Positions 1-8,811 are shown, numbered from the stretch's first letter. The stretch is 64,000 bases of DNA from Apilactobacillus nanyangensis (GCF_016861915.1 NZ_BOLX01000005.1:35562-99561); one strand, 5' to 3'. Numbers and translations are program-made. The notes: generated by a model not told the origin, from the sequence alone.

Positions 1-1
1 A

Positions 2-454
2 TATGTTAGGCTGGTCAATGTTATCGGTCGTTTATTCAATGTTAATAAAATTAAAGATCCCCAAAAAATTGAAAAAGGATTCAAGTATTTTTCTCTACCT
101 AGAAAATATGTTGAAAAGATTAATAGCTTTTCTGAAGTTGAATTATTTAATAATACATTAGATGGTATGTCTTTCTTTAATCAAATGGTACTAAAAGAAC
201 TTAAACCTGATGATTTTTCTGTGAATAATAGTATATATTCGAGGAAAATGAGAATTATGAAATCCGCTCAAATGGCTTCAAGGCTTGTTAATTATTTAAG
301 GGTAGATAATTTTAACTGGTTTTATTTTCCTGAATACAAATATTCTGAAAAGGATTTTGCTTTATTGAGAAACGAAGTGAATAAAAATATAGCTTTTGTA
401 CATTCCGTGAAATCAGGTGAAAGACCAATATCAATATTTCAAAGAAAGGGTTAG
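2..454 (+). CDS. Partial GT14-type glycosyltransferase, C-terminal part
   Basis: The frame is open from base 2 and the 5' end lies outside the window; the first internal ATG (167) is not a plausible start because coding sequence runs in frame ahead of it. The 150 visible residues resemble the C-terminal half of the next gene, with shared spacing of a 'KIEKG..(W/Y)FS(L/M)' segment, a following 'Y.(K/E)K' stretch and an 'R(K/M).' region. I therefore take it as a second core-2/I-branching (GT14) type enzyme transferring a sugar to the repeat unit of a surface polysaccharide. It ends 6 bases before the next start, so the two are co-transcribed. Donor and acceptor cannot be inferred. Confidence 0.6.
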   Translation, partial: YVRLVNVIGRLFNVNKIKDPQKIEKGFKYFSLPRKYVEKINSFSEVELFNNTLDGMSFFNQMVLKELKPDDFSVNNSIYSRKMRIMKSAQMASRLVNYLRVDNFNWFYFPEYKYSEKDFALLRNEVNKNIAFVHSVKSGERPISIFQRKG

Positions 455-460
455 ATCATT

Positions 461-1351
461 ATGAAACACGCCATTATGGTAATGGGATATGGCAATGGGA
501 ATATTACACAAAGGACCATAGATGTTTTGGATGATAAAGATATCGATTTTTTCATACACTGGGATAAAAAATTCGATATTCCTCATTTTAATAGCAAAAA
601 TTCAAGCATATATTTCATAAAGGATAGAAAGAATGTTCATTGGGGAACGGACATGCAAACTATTGTCGAAAGAGAGTTATTAAAATCTGTATATGATACA
701 AATAATTATGGGTATGTTCATTTAATCTCATCTAACGATATGCCTCTAATGACACCAAATTATTTCAAAAAATATTTTTACAATAAACCATATGCCATTG
801 GATTTTTAGATTATCTTGATAAAGCAAGATATAGAAGGATGAGTGGCTTTTATCCAATAAGGCATCTTAATCTAAAAAGTGGAATTAGATTTTTTTTGTT
901 TATAAAAAACATAGAATATCTAAATAGAATATTTCATGTTAATCGTGTAAAAAATAAACATATTGAAAAAGGATGTAATTGGTTTTCAATGAAAATAGAC
1001 TATGTAAAGAAAGTATTAGACTTTAAAGATTTTGGAATGTTTAAACATACTTTCACTGGTGATGAGTTTTATATACAGACCATTTTGCATGATTTAAAGC
1101 CAAAGGATCTTAATAAAAAATATGACTATTATTCTGATGATTATAGAATGACCCAATCTAGTTTTATGGCCGCAAGATATATTGATTGGATTAAAGGCGT
1201 TGGGAAACCATACGTATTTAAAAAGGATGATGTTGATTATTTATCATCAATTGTAAATACAAAATACGCATTTGGACGAAAATTAGATGATTATGAAATA
1301 ATAGAACAAGTGTTTAAAAAGTATAATAAGTCTCAAGGAGGAATAAAATGA
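461..1351 (+). CDS. Core-2/I-branching type (GT14) glycosyltransferase
   Basis: A 296-residue soluble protein. The N-terminal 'MVMGYGN' strand, 'DIDFFIHWDKK' at about residues 28-38, the 'HWGT' and 'YVHLISSNDMPL' motifs (about 60-100) and the 'GCNWFSM' segment followed by 'GDEFYIQTIL' are the pattern of the bacterial GT14 (Branch) family, which adds beta-linked sugars. The start has an AAAGGG site about 12 bases upstream. Its stop overlaps the polymerase start by four bases (ATGA), indicating translational coupling. It probably adds one sugar of the capsule or exopolysaccharide repeat on the cytoplasmic side. Family is fairly certain; specificity is unknown. Confidence 0.75.
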   Translation: MKHAIMVMGYGNGNITQRTIDVLDDKDIDFFIHWDKKFDIPHFNSKNSSIYFIKDRKNVHWGTDMQTIVERELLKSVYDTNNYGYVHLISSNDMPLMTPNYFKKYFYNKPYAIGFLDYLDKARYRRMSGFYPIRHLNLKSGIRFFLFIKNIEYLNRIFHVNRVKNKHIEKGCNWFSMKIDYVKKVLDFKDFGMFKHTFTGDEFYIQTILHDLKPKDLNKKYDYYSDDYRMTQSSFMAARYIDWIKGVGKPYVFKKDDVDYLSSIVNTKYAFGRKLDDYEIIEQVFKKYNKSQGGIK

Positions 1352-2523
1352 GGATATTAAATCCAAGGAATATTACAAATAATGGTTTATATATATTTTC
1401 TTACTGTTTGTTAATGTTTATTGCGTCAATTTATACCTATAGTGAATTTAATTCTGTTAACATGGTTTCTAAACCGCATTATATAACAATTGTATGGTAT
1501 TTTTCTTTACTACTATTTTTATCTATACAAGTTTTTTTAGCTTTTCGAAATATATCAATATCAAATAACCGAAACAAAAATTATTTTTATCTATTTATTA
1601 TATTTTCGACGTTACTTATAGTTTTTTTTCATTTAAAAATAATGACGTTGACAATGATATTGTTATTTTTATTAGTATGTAATTCGAATATTATAAATTT
1701 TGATTTATTTTTAAAGTATGATCTAATAACTAGATTTATTTCCTTTTTAGTTATTGTACTAATGTTTTTCTTGAACATGTTTCCAGTGGCTAATAGTACT
1801 CAAACAATTAGACGCGGTGATGTTATTAGAAATTCTTTAGGATTTAATCACCCAAATACATTAGGTGGTTATTTTCTTATAATGTTGTTTGTGTTTTTAT
1901 TGTATATAAATTCTAAAACTGATATCAGTCTTCTTAGTGTAGGTAAAAAAATATCATTGTTTATTTTTGTTTTGTTAACATCGGTTTACTTTGAAGTAAT
2001 ATTAGCTAATTCTAGAAGTTCTGAAATTGCAATGATTATTATTATCCCAGCATTATGTGCTTATATGATATATAAATTTAAAGTTCCAAAGCAATGGATA
2101 GGAATGGCAATATTAATAGTTACAATGGTTATAGCAATTTTGCTTTCTTATTTTTACGATCCTAGCAATGACATAATAAGTAAGATGAATGTTATTTCTT
2201 CTAATAGATTGTTTTTACAGCACACTGCTTTACATCAGTATGGTTTTGGGCTGTTAGGCAATCCATTATTTACTCAAGGAAAGCCGTTTTGGATTGATAA
2301 TCAGTATGTATTTAATTTACTATGTATAGGTATTTTAGGGTCAGCTATATATTTAATTTTTATGTATGTGGTATTTAAAAATTCCTTTAAAGGAAATAAT
2401 TACCTATTATTTGTTATTTTAATATCAATAGTGATAAAATCTGCTTTTGAATCAACTGCAACTGATTATTATTCTTTCTTACCTTTCATATATTCATTTA
2501 AGTACTTTTACTTTAAGGATTAG
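1348..2523 (+). CDS. Wzy-like polysaccharide polymerase
   Basis: A 391-residue, strongly hydrophobic protein with about ten predicted membrane segments and one longer extracytoplasmic loop near the middle containing 'RRGDVIRNSLGFNHPNT'. This layout, and 'LANSRSSE' after it, is common in Wzy-type polymerases and O-antigen ligase relatives, which have little sequence conservation. It sits between glycosyltransferases and a Wzx-like flippase, which supports polymerisation of undecaprenyl-linked repeat units outside the membrane. Start has an AAGGAGG site. The reading is AT-rich with many ATA and AGA codons, typical for surface polysaccharide loci. A ligase role is the main alternative. Confidence 0.65.
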   Translation: MRILNPRNITNNGLYIFSYCLLMFIASIYTYSEFNSVNMVSKPHYITIVWYFSLLLFLSIQVFLAFRNISISNNRNKNYFYLFIIFSTLLIVFFHLKIMTLTMILLFLLVCNSNIINFDLFLKYDLITRFISFLVIVLMFFLNMFPVANSTQTIRRGDVIRNSLGFNHPNTLGGYFLIMLFVFLLYINSKTDISLLSVGKKISLFIFVLLTSVYFEVILANSRSSEIAMIIIIPALCAYMIYKFKVPKQWIGMAILIVTMVIAILLSYFYDPSNDIISKMNVISSNRLFLQHTALHQYGFGLLGNPLFTQGKPFWIDNQYVFNLLCIGILGSAIYLIFMYVVFKNSFKGNNYLLFVILISIVIKSAFESTATDYYSFLPFIYSFKYFYFKD

Positions 2524-2572
2524 TGTTAAAGATAGTTTATGTTATTAAAAATAATAAAAAAGAAGGAATAAA

Positions 2573-3484
2573 ATGAAAATAAGCGCGATAGTTGTTACTT
2601 ATAATAGATTGAAATTATTGAAAGAGTGTATCGATAGTTTATCTAAACAATCTTATAATTTAAACAATATAATAGTGGTAAATAATAATAGTGATGATGG
2701 TACTAAGGAATATCTAGAGTCTATCAAAAATGAAAACATTATTCCTATTAATTTAAATGAAAACATTGGTGGGGCAGGTGGATTCTATGAAGGCATAAAA
2801 TATGCTTTTGAAAATACAACATCTGATTATTTTTGGGTAATGGATGATGATACTATTCCATCAAACTCATCTGTGAATGAAATGGTAAAAGCAGCGAGAT
2901 TATTAAATTATAAATTTGGATTTCTCAATAGTTATATAAAATGGTGGAAAAACAATTTACCTTGTAATGTTCCTGGTGATTTACCTTCTAGATGGAGTGA
3001 TAAAGCGCAAAGTGGAATGATAAAGTTAACCAATTGTACTTTCGTATCAGTGTTAATTCCCAAATATGTAGTTAAAGAAGTAGGACTTCCAAAAAAAGAA
3101 ATGTTCATTTGGGGGGATGATTTGGAATATACTCACAGAATAAGTGAAAAGTTTGAAGACTGTTATATGATTATTAATAGCAACGTTACTCATAAATCAA
3201 ACGTAAGTGGTGAAGGTGAAAGAGCTATTTACGAAGAAAATAGTTTTAGATTGCGTATGAATCATTTATGGTATAGAAACTACATCTATATTGACAAACT
3301 TTACTATTCAAATTCTAGATTCTTAAAAGATATATTCCATTATATTATTGTTACGGTGCAAATTCCGTTTAAGTCTAAAGACAAAAAAATATTCAGAATG
3401 ATATCTGTTTTAAAGGGTGTCTTTTCAGGAATATTCTTTAATCCTAAAATACATTATCCTAATTCTGATGAAAGGAAACAATAA
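2573..3484 (+). CDS. GT2 glycosyltransferase, GlfT2-like (probable galactofuranosyltransferase)
   Basis: A 303-residue GT-A fold protein. 'SAIVVTYNR' at the N-terminus, 'VVNNNSDDGT' (about 35-45), 'NENIGGAGGFYEGI' (about 64-77) and the DxD-type 'WVMDDDT' (about 93-99) are hallmarks of the GT2 subfamily that includes galactofuranosyl- and rhamnosyltransferases; 'WGDDLEYTHR' near residue 180 is the acceptor-side motif. The gene is immediately followed (one base) by UDP-galactopyranose mutase, which makes UDP-galactofuranose. The inference is therefore transfer of Galf to the polysaccharide repeat. AAGGA site upstream of the ATG. Confidence 0.75.
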   Translation: MKISAIVVTYNRLKLLKECIDSLSKQSYNLNNIIVVNNNSDDGTKEYLESIKNENIIPINLNENIGGAGGFYEGIKYAFENTTSDYFWVMDDDTIPSNSSVNEMVKAARLLNYKFGFLNSYIKWWKNNLPCNVPGDLPSRWSDKAQSGMIKLTNCTFVSVLIPKYVVKEVGLPKKEMFIWGDDLEYTHRISEKFEDCYMIINSNVTHKSNVSGEGERAIYEENSFRLRMNHLWYRNYIYIDKLYYSNSRFLKDIFHYIIVTVQIPFKSKDKKIFRMISVLKGVFSGIFFNPKIHYPNSDERKQ

Positions 3485-3485
3485 A

Positions 3486-4604
3486 ATGAATTATTTAGTA
3501 GTTGGATCTGGTCTGTTTGGAGCGACTTTTGCACATGAAGCAGCAAAGAAAGGTAATCACGTTACAGTAATTGAAAAAAGAAATCACGTCGCTGGAAATA
3601 TTTATACAAAGGAAATTGATGGTATTAATGTTCATATGTATGGTGCTCATATCTTCCATACAAGCATGAAAAATATTTGGGAATATATTAATCAATTTGC
3701 TGAATTTAATAACTATATTAATAGCCCAATTGCAAATTACAATGGCGAAATTTATAACTTACCTTTTAACATGAATACCTTCAATAAGCTATGGGGGGTT
3801 AAGACTCCGGAAGAAGCTCAACAAAAAATTGAAGAGCAAAAAAATGAGTTAGATTTACCCGAAAAGCCAAATAATTTAGAAGAGCAAGCATTGTCACTTG
3901 CTGGAACTGATATTTATGAAAAGCTAATTAAGGGATACACAGAAAAACAGTGGGGTAGATCTGCTAAGGACCTTCCTTCTTTTATTATTAGAAGGTTACC
4001 ATTTAGATTTACGTATGATAATAATTATTTTAATGATCGCTATCAAGGTATTCCACATGGTGGATACACAAAAATAATCGAAAAAATGTTGGACAGTGAT
4101 TTAATCGACGTTGAATTAAATACAGATTTTTTTGATAAAAAAGAAGAATATCTAAATTCTAATTACGATAAAATAATTTTCACAGGAATGATTGATCAGT
4201 TCTTTAATTACGAATTAGGAGAATTGGAATATCGTAGTTTGAGATTTGAAACGGAAGAAAAACATGTAGATAATTACCAAGGTAATGCAGTTGTAAACTA
4301 TACTGATGCTAAAACTCCATATACTAGAGTGATTGAACATAAGCACTTCGAATTTGGTAGGGGAGATAAAGGCAAGACGGTTATTACCCATGAATACCCT
4401 CAAAACTGGGATCGTGATAAAGAGCCATATTATCCAATTAACAACCAAAAGAACAAATCTCTTTACAAGAAATACGTTGAATTAGCAGAAAAAAATGCTA
4501 AAAATGTTATTTTTGGTGGAAGGTTAGGTCAATATAGATACTACAATATGGATCAAACTATAATGGCCGCACTTCAATTAGTGAAAAAAGAATTTGGTGA
4601 ATAA
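3486..4604 (+). CDS. glf: UDP-galactopyranose mutase
   Basis: A 372-residue FAD enzyme converting UDP-galactopyranose to UDP-galactofuranose in the cytoplasm. The N-terminus has the dinucleotide-binding 'VVGSGLFGATFA' with 'VIEKRNHVAGN' following, then 'GAHIFHT' and 'YNLPFNMNTFN', and 'GYTEKQWGRS' in the substrate-binding part; length is normal for the family. I chose ATG 3486, one base after the stop of the preceding gene and preceded by an AAGGAAA site; a longer in-frame reading to 3417 would overlap that gene by 68 bases. It supplies the donor for the adjacent GlfT2-like enzyme and implies a galactofuranose-containing polymer. Confidence 0.95.
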   Translation: MNYLVVGSGLFGATFAHEAAKKGNHVTVIEKRNHVAGNIYTKEIDGINVHMYGAHIFHTSMKNIWEYINQFAEFNNYINSPIANYNGEIYNLPFNMNTFNKLWGVKTPEEAQQKIEEQKNELDLPEKPNNLEEQALSLAGTDIYEKLIKGYTEKQWGRSAKDLPSFIIRRLPFRFTYDNNYFNDRYQGIPHGGYTKIIEKMLDSDLIDVELNTDFFDKKEEYLNSNYDKIIFTGMIDQFFNYELGELEYRSLRFETEEKHVDNYQGNAVVNYTDAKTPYTRVIEHKHFEFGRGDKGKTVITHEYPQNWDRDKEPYYPINNQKNKSLYKKYVELAEKNAKNVIFGGRLGQYRYYNMDQTIMAALQLVKKEFGE

Positions 4605-4606
4605 TT

Positions 4607-6028
4607 TTGAAAATAATAAAAAACTTTTTGTATAACGCTGCATATCAAATATTTTTATTAATGGTTCCTTTACTGACTACACCATATTTGGCAAGAGTTC
4701 TTGGCCCAAATGGTGTAGGAATTAATTCTTATACCAACTCTATAATGCAATATTTTGTTTTATTTGGTTGCTTAGGTACTAATTTATATGCAAATAGAAA
4801 AATTGCATTTGTGAGAGATAATGAGGATGAGTTGTCAAAAACATTTTGGGAAATATTTATATTAAGAATACTTATGTTGAGTATGTCATTCGTTATTTTT
4901 TTATTTTTTGTATTTTCTTCTAATTCACAATATGAAGCATATTATGTTGCCCAATCTATTACTTTGGTTGCAACAATGTTCGATGTTTCCTGGTTTTTCA
5001 TGGGGATAGAAAATTTTAGCGTAACTGTTGTAAGAAACTTTATAGTGAAAATTATTACACTAATTTGCATCTTTGCATTTGTAAAATCATCGTCTGATTT
5101 ATTTTTATATATATTAATTATCTCTTTATCATTATTATTTGGAAATTTAACAATGATTCCAAATTTAAATAAATACGTAAAAAAAATAGATGTTAAATCA
5201 ATAAATATAAAAAATCATTTGTTACCTTCATTGTTATTATTCATACCTGAAGTAGCAACTCAAATCTATCTTGTATTAAATAAAACTATGCTTGGAATAA
5301 TTATTTCAGTTCAAGCAAGTGGATTCTATGATCAGTCTGATAAAATTATCAAAATTGTTCTGGCAATAGTTACAGCAACAGGTACAGTGATGTTACCACA
5401 TGTAGCAAACGCTTTTATAAATGGGGATAGATCTAAAACTAAGGAATATCTTTACGATTGCTTTTCTATAGTTACAATGATTTCAGTTCCACTATTTATG
5501 GGAATAGCATCTGTATCTAGTAAATTGGTACCGTTATTCTTTTCATCAAAATTTATATCAGTTGCTCCATTATTAAGAATAGAATCTATCGTTATATTAT
5601 TAATAGCATGGAGTAACGCAATTGGTGTGCAATACTTACTACCTACTAATCAAACAAAAAAGTATACAACTTCCGTTATTTTAGGATCGATAGCGAACTT
5701 ACTACTTAACGTTCCGTTTATTATCTTTTTTAATACATTGGGAGCAATATTTGCAACCGTTTTATCTGAATTGGTTGTTACAATATATCAATTGTACTCA
5801 ATAAAAAAACAGATATCGTTCAAATCTTTGTTTAAAGGCATTTATAAATATATGCTATCAGGGATAGTAATGTTTGTTGTCACATCTTTTCTAAATGATT
5901 TGTGGCCACTAACATGGGGATATCTTTTTATGGAAATCTTTGTTGGAGCCTTTGTTTATATTCTATTGACTATTATTTTAAAAGCCAACGTTTATGGAAT
6001 TATCAATAAAATGAAGAAAGATTATTAA
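4607..6028 (+). CDS. Wzx-like polysaccharide flippase
   Basis: A 473-residue integral membrane protein with about 12-14 hydrophobic segments. 'NAAYQIFLLMVPLLTTPYLARVLGPNGVG' type sequence at the N-terminus (given here in part only as family signature) and 'SITLVATMFDVSWFFMG' are characteristic of the polysaccharide transporter (PST/RfbX) branch of the MOP flippases. It moves the lipid-linked repeat unit to the outer face before polymerisation. The start is TTG, two bases after the glf stop, with only a weak upstream site, so translation probably depends on coupling to glf. It is the last gene of the polysaccharide locus and is followed by a terminator. Confidence 0.88.
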   Translation: MKIIKNFLYNAAYQIFLLMVPLLTTPYLARVLGPNGVGINSYTNSIMQYFVLFGCLGTNLYANRKIAFVRDNEDELSKTFWEIFILRILMLSMSFVIFLFFVFSSNSQYEAYYVAQSITLVATMFDVSWFFMGIENFSVTVVRNFIVKIITLICIFAFVKSSSDLFLYILIISLSLLFGNLTMIPNLNKYVKKIDVKSINIKNHLLPSLLLFIPEVATQIYLVLNKTMLGIIISVQASGFYDQSDKIIKIVLAIVTATGTVMLPHVANAFINGDRSKTKEYLYDCFSIVTMISVPLFMGIASVSSKLVPLFFSSKFISVAPLLRIESIVILLIAWSNAIGVQYLLPTNQTKKYTTSVILGSIANLLLNVPFIIFFNTLGAIFATVLSELVVTIYQLYSIKKQISFKSLFKGIYKYMLSGIVMFVVTSFLNDLWPLTWGYLFMEIFVGAFVYILLTIILKANVYGIINKMKKDY

Positions 6029-6036
6029 TATTTTTT

Positions 6037-6073
6037 ATAACAAAATCCATTTTTAGATTTTGTTATTTTTTTG
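6037..6073 (+). terminator. Rho-independent terminator of the polysaccharide operon
   Basis: An 11-base stem (ATAACAAAATC / GATTTTGTTAT) with an 8-base loop, followed by seven T. It lies 9 bases after the flippase stop. Confidence 0.85.
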
Positions 6074-6126
6074 TCTAAAATAATGTAATATTTAAGTATA
6101 GATGTTTTAAAGAAAGGAGATTTATC

Positions 6127-7335
6127 TTGGACACTAATTCATATTGGAAAAAGAATTTATGGATTTTACTTTTTGGTACTTTTTTGACAGGAATTGCCTT
6201 TAGTGAAGTAATTCCTTTTCAACCATTGTACATTTCTGAGCTTGGTGACTTTAGTAAGAGTCAATTGGCCTTATGGAGTGGAATAGTATATTCTTCCTCA
6301 TTCGTTGTAGTTATTTTCACTTCAGCTATGTGGGGAAGATTTGCTGATCGTCATGGTAGAAAACGGATGGTTTTACAAACTGCATTTGGCTCAGCTATTA
6401 CACTTTTTTTAATGGCTTTTTGTACAAATGTGTGGGAATTATTACTTCTAAAATGTTTACAAGGATTTTTTGATGGAGTAATTCCTAATTCTATTGCATT
6501 AGTTGCAACAAGTACACCGAGAAGCAAGACAGGGTATGCTCTTAGCTGGCTCTCTACAGGTTATACCAGTGGATTTTTAGTAGGACCTATTTTTGGTGGA
6601 TTTTTGGTTAAGATTTTAAGTATTCGTGTTTCATTTATGGTCACAGGAATGTTGTTATTCTCATTCTTTTTGTTAACATATTTCTTTGTAGAAGAACATT
6701 TTAAACCAGATTCAGCTAAAGCAAAAGAAAAGAAGGAATCATTTGTTAAAATTCTACAGAGCTTTCCGAATACGCATTTTATTGTATGGATGCTAATTAT
6801 TTCGATAGCTCTTCAAATTATGAATAATTCAATTAATCCTTTGATTACTTTGTATGTGAAGGAACTAATGGGTAATTCTGGCAATGTGTCTGTAGTATCT
6901 GGTATTGTGGCAGCAATGCCAGGAATTGGAATGGTTCTTGTTTCACCATGGTTTGGAAGATTTGGTGATAAATATGGGACCAATAAGATTCTTACTATAG
7001 GATTCGTTTTAGCAATTGTATTTATTTTCCCTCAAGGATTCGCACCCACAGTGTTATTCTTTGGTATATTTAGATTTTTAACAGGTGTATCTAACGCTGC
7101 TATTTTTCCATCAGTTCAGACTTTATTAGCCAAGGGAACACCTTCAGAATCAACAGGAATGGCTTTTAGTCTAAATCAAGGCGCTCAAGCAGTTGGTATA
7201 TGTATTGGATCTTTGATGGGGAGTATTATCTCATCTATCTGGGATTACAATATAGTTTTCTATGTAAGTGCTTTGATAGTACTAGTAACTTTTATATTAG
7301 TAAGATTGAAGGTACCAGAACTTCGTTCTAGATAA
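6127..7335 (+). CDS. MFS multidrug efflux transporter
   Basis: A 402-residue, 12-segment major facilitator protein. The loop after the second membrane segment carries the motif A variant 'GRFADRHGRKR', and a related half-motif 'GRFGDKYGTNK' appears at the start of the second half, as in the drug:proton antiporter 1 group (MdtG/PmrA-like). Start is TTG with a strong AAAGGAG site six bases upstream. It has its own transcription unit after the polysaccharide terminator and is followed 25 bases later by an acyltransferase. Substrate cannot be deduced; drug export is the family expectation. Confidence 0.8.
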   Translation: MDTNSYWKKNLWILLFGTFLTGIAFSEVIPFQPLYISELGDFSKSQLALWSGIVYSSSFVVVIFTSAMWGRFADRHGRKRMVLQTAFGSAITLFLMAFCTNVWELLLLKCLQGFFDGVIPNSIALVATSTPRSKTGYALSWLSTGYTSGFLVGPIFGGFLVKILSIRVSFMVTGMLLFSFFLLTYFFVEEHFKPDSAKAKEKKESFVKILQSFPNTHFIVWMLIISIALQIMNNSINPLITLYVKELMGNSGNVSVVSGIVAAMPGIGMVLVSPWFGRFGDKYGTNKILTIGFVLAIVFIFPQGFAPTVLFFGIFRFLTGVSNAAIFPSVQTLLAKGTPSESTGMAFSLNQGAQAVGICIGSLMGSIISSIWDYNIVFYVSALIVLVTFILVRLKVPELRSR

Positions 7336-7360
7336 TAATTTTATAGTTGAGGTGTATATT

Positions 7361-7855
7361 ATGATTGTGTTAAAAATAATTTTTCATGTAATTGCTGACG
7401 TTAAAAAATTATTTTTTAAAATTATTTACGGAAAGTCATTAAGTATTGGAAAAAAAGTGTCGTGGAGAAAATCATTTAGCTTGATGATTGAAAATAAAGC
7501 AACAGTAACGATTGGAGATAATTGTTTTTTTAATAATTATTGTTCGATAAATGCTAAAAACAATATCGAAATTGGAAATAATACAATTTTTGGTGAAGGT
7601 GTCAAAGTATATGATCATAATCACAGATTTAATAATAAGAATGATCCTATTTATAAACAAGGATTTAGTGAAGGTAGTGTAATAATAGGAAAAAATTGTT
7701 GGATTGGAAGTAATGTGGTCATATTAAAAAACTCAAAAATTGGTAATAATGTTGTAATAGGTGCCGGAACAATCATATCTGAAGATGTTCCTGATAATAG
7801 AATTATTACTTCTGATAGAAATAACATAATTAACAAAATTATTTACAAAAAGTAA
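7361..7855 (+). CDS. Hexapeptide-repeat (LbH) O-acetyltransferase
   Basis: About 164 residues, with left-handed beta-helix hexapeptide repeats from about residue 45 to 150 (patterns such as 'ATVTIGDNCF', 'IEIGNNTIFG', 'VIIGKNCWIGSNVVI', 'SKIGNNVVIGAGTII'). 'YDHNHRF' carries the catalytic-type histidine found in WbbJ/CapG-like acetyltransferases. ATG 7361 is chosen because the GAGGTG site sits at proper spacing; an upstream GTG at 7352 lies inside that site. The protein probably acetylates a sugar, possibly of the polysaccharide made by the genes just upstream, though it is in a separate transcription unit with the MFS pump. Confidence 0.75.
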   Translation: MIVLKIIFHVIADVKKLFFKIIYGKSLSIGKKVSWRKSFSLMIENKATVTIGDNCFFNNYCSINAKNNIEIGNNTIFGEGVKVYDHNHRFNNKNDPIYKQGFSEGSVIIGKNCWIGSNVVILKNSKIGNNVVIGAGTIISEDVPDNRIITSDRNNIINKIIYKK

Positions 7856-7871
7856 AATATTCTAATAAAAT

Positions 7872-7897
7872 AAAAAGACCTCTCGAGGTCTTTTTTT
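7872..7897. terminator. Bidirectional terminator between convergent genes
   Basis: A hairpin AAAAAGACC / GGTCTTTTT with a TCTCGA loop and T or A runs on both sides, placed between the acyltransferase and the minus-strand gene at 7896. Confidence 0.85.
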
Positions 7898-8243
7898 ATT
7901 GTATCTCAACATCACTAGATAATACGTATGTGTTGTTGTTAATCTTGTAGAAATTAGTTTGTTCATCTTGAACTAACTTAGTAGAGGTTAATTTAGTTCC
8001 CTTTTCATAGGTAGAGTTCTTTTCTGCATCTAAGCGAGGAAAACTATACTGTTTAATTTGATCCTTTTTAACTACTAGTTCGTATTTACCATTGTGCTTC
8101 TTCTTTGAAACAGCAACTGTTTGATTAACTGCTTTCAATGTTGAATCTACATTACTATTTTTGGTAGCGATACTGATAGCAGCGATAACTGCGACAAATA
8201 GTAATACGATGACGATTATTACTTTTGAAAATGTACTTTTCAT
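7896..8243 (-). CDS. Small membrane-anchored extracellular protein, SH3-like
   Basis: About 115 residues. One hydrophobic N-terminal segment (about residues 8-26, no lipobox cysteine) suggests a signal anchor; the remainder is polar and likely outside the cell. Its C-terminal 60 residues ('VVKKDQIKQYSFP' through 'YKINNNTYVLSSDVEI') resemble the bacterial SH3-type repeat seen in the C39-like protein at 32663, including a 'fYKI...YVLSSDV' ending comparable to 'YYKISY..GWVSSRDL'. The start at 8243 is favoured because the AAGGA site is too close to the ATG at 8252. Function unknown; a cell-wall-facing role is an inference. Confidence 0.6.
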   Translation of the reverse strand: MKSTFSKVIIVIVLLFVAVIAAISIATKNSNVDSTLKAVNQTVAVSKKKHNGKYELVVKKDQIKQYSFPRLDAEKNSTYEKGTKLTSTKLVQDEQTNFYKINNNTYVLSSDVEIQ

Positions 8244-8343
8244 TTTTTTCATTCCTTCTCATGTTTACTTTGTTAATTATAGTATACGACTTTTGCTTAT
8301 AGAGCAATGAAAAAGCAGAGCATCTTTTTAAATATTAAAAAAT

Positions 8344-8371
8344 AATTAGAAAAGTGTTGACTTTTCTAATT
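8344..8371. promoter_or_regulatory. Perfect 11-base inverted repeat over the -35 region
   Basis: AATTAGAAAAG (8344-8354) and CTTTTCTAATT (8361-8371) are exact inverse complements separated by TGTTGA. The spacer and right arm contain the -35 box TTGACT of the hydratase promoter. This is a good candidate operator. No regulator is encoded beside it. Confidence 0.6.
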
Positions 8372-8384
8372 ATGGTCTTATAAT
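8357..8384 (+). promoter_or_regulatory. Sigma-A promoter of the T-box/hydratase transcript
   Basis: TTGACT at 8357-8362 and TATAAT at 8379-8384 with a 16-base spacer. Transcription would begin near 8391, giving a roughly 280-base T-box leader. Confidence 0.8.
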
Positions 8385-8390
8385 GGGGTC

Positions 8391-8673
8391 AATTAGATAA
8401 ATAAATAGCGATAATAAGAACAACTTATCAGAATCATTTCAAGAGAGTGTTGGTTTGATGTGACAGCATAATGAGCCTGATTGAAAGTTATCATTCTTTA
8501 GTTAGCCCACTGAAATTATAGTAAGTGGCGCCGGTAGCAACCGTTAAGTTGACAGCGTATCGATTTTTATCCGTACGTAGAGGATAGTCTTTTTAGGCTA
8601 TTAAATTAAAGGTGGTAACACGCGGGAGCGTCCTTAAACCCATATTAAGTATGGGCTTGAGGACGCTTTTTAT
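8391..8673 (+). promoter_or_regulatory. T-box riboswitch with terminator
   Basis: The T-box core reads AAAGGTGGTAACACGCGG (about 8608-8625). It is followed by a terminator hairpin (AGCGTCC 8627-8633 with GGACGCT 8661-8667, inner CCCAT/ATGGG) and a T run. Stem I is suggested by the AGAGAG element at 8442-8447 and helices around 8410-8490. Binding of uncharged tRNA would stabilise the antiterminator and allow transcription of the downstream sORF and hydratase. I could not assign the specifier codon with confidence; GAA-flanked triplets near 8483 and 8513 are candidates. Confidence 0.85.
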
Positions 8674-8707
8674 TTATCAATTTGAATTAGGAAAGGATGT
8701 GGTGACA

Positions 8708-8794
8708 ATGCAATTACCGATTAGTGAATTAGATGATGGACAGATTAATATTTTATTTAGGATTGCAGCGTCACCATTGAAGGTACGCTGCTAG
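8708..8794 (+). CDS. Small ORF (28 codons) between T-box and hydratase
   Basis: ATG at 8708 has an AAAGGA site about 10 bases upstream; the ORF encodes 28 residues ending 'SPLKVRC' and stops 17 bases before the hydratase ATG. It resembles no protein I know. Its last third contains a hairpin (GCAGCGT-C-ACC / GGT-ACGCTGC, 8765-8791) that ends just before the hydratase ribosome binding site and overlaps the stop codon. It could be a real small protein, a translational coupling device or a decayed gene remnant. An in-frame extension to 8612 runs through the terminator and is not credible. Confidence 0.4.
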   Translation: MQLPISELDDGQINILFRIAASPLKVRC

Positions 8795-8811
8795 AAAAGG
8801 AGCGTATTATT

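Noticed and set aside
8260..8290. WalR-like TGTTTAC/TGTTAA pair upstream of the small anchored protein
   Set aside because: The half-sites have the wrong spacing (start to start is not 11 bases).
8612..8794. A 60-codon reading frame starting with GTG in the T-box
   Set aside because: Its first half runs through the T-box core and terminator; only the part from ATG 8708 has a ribosome binding site.
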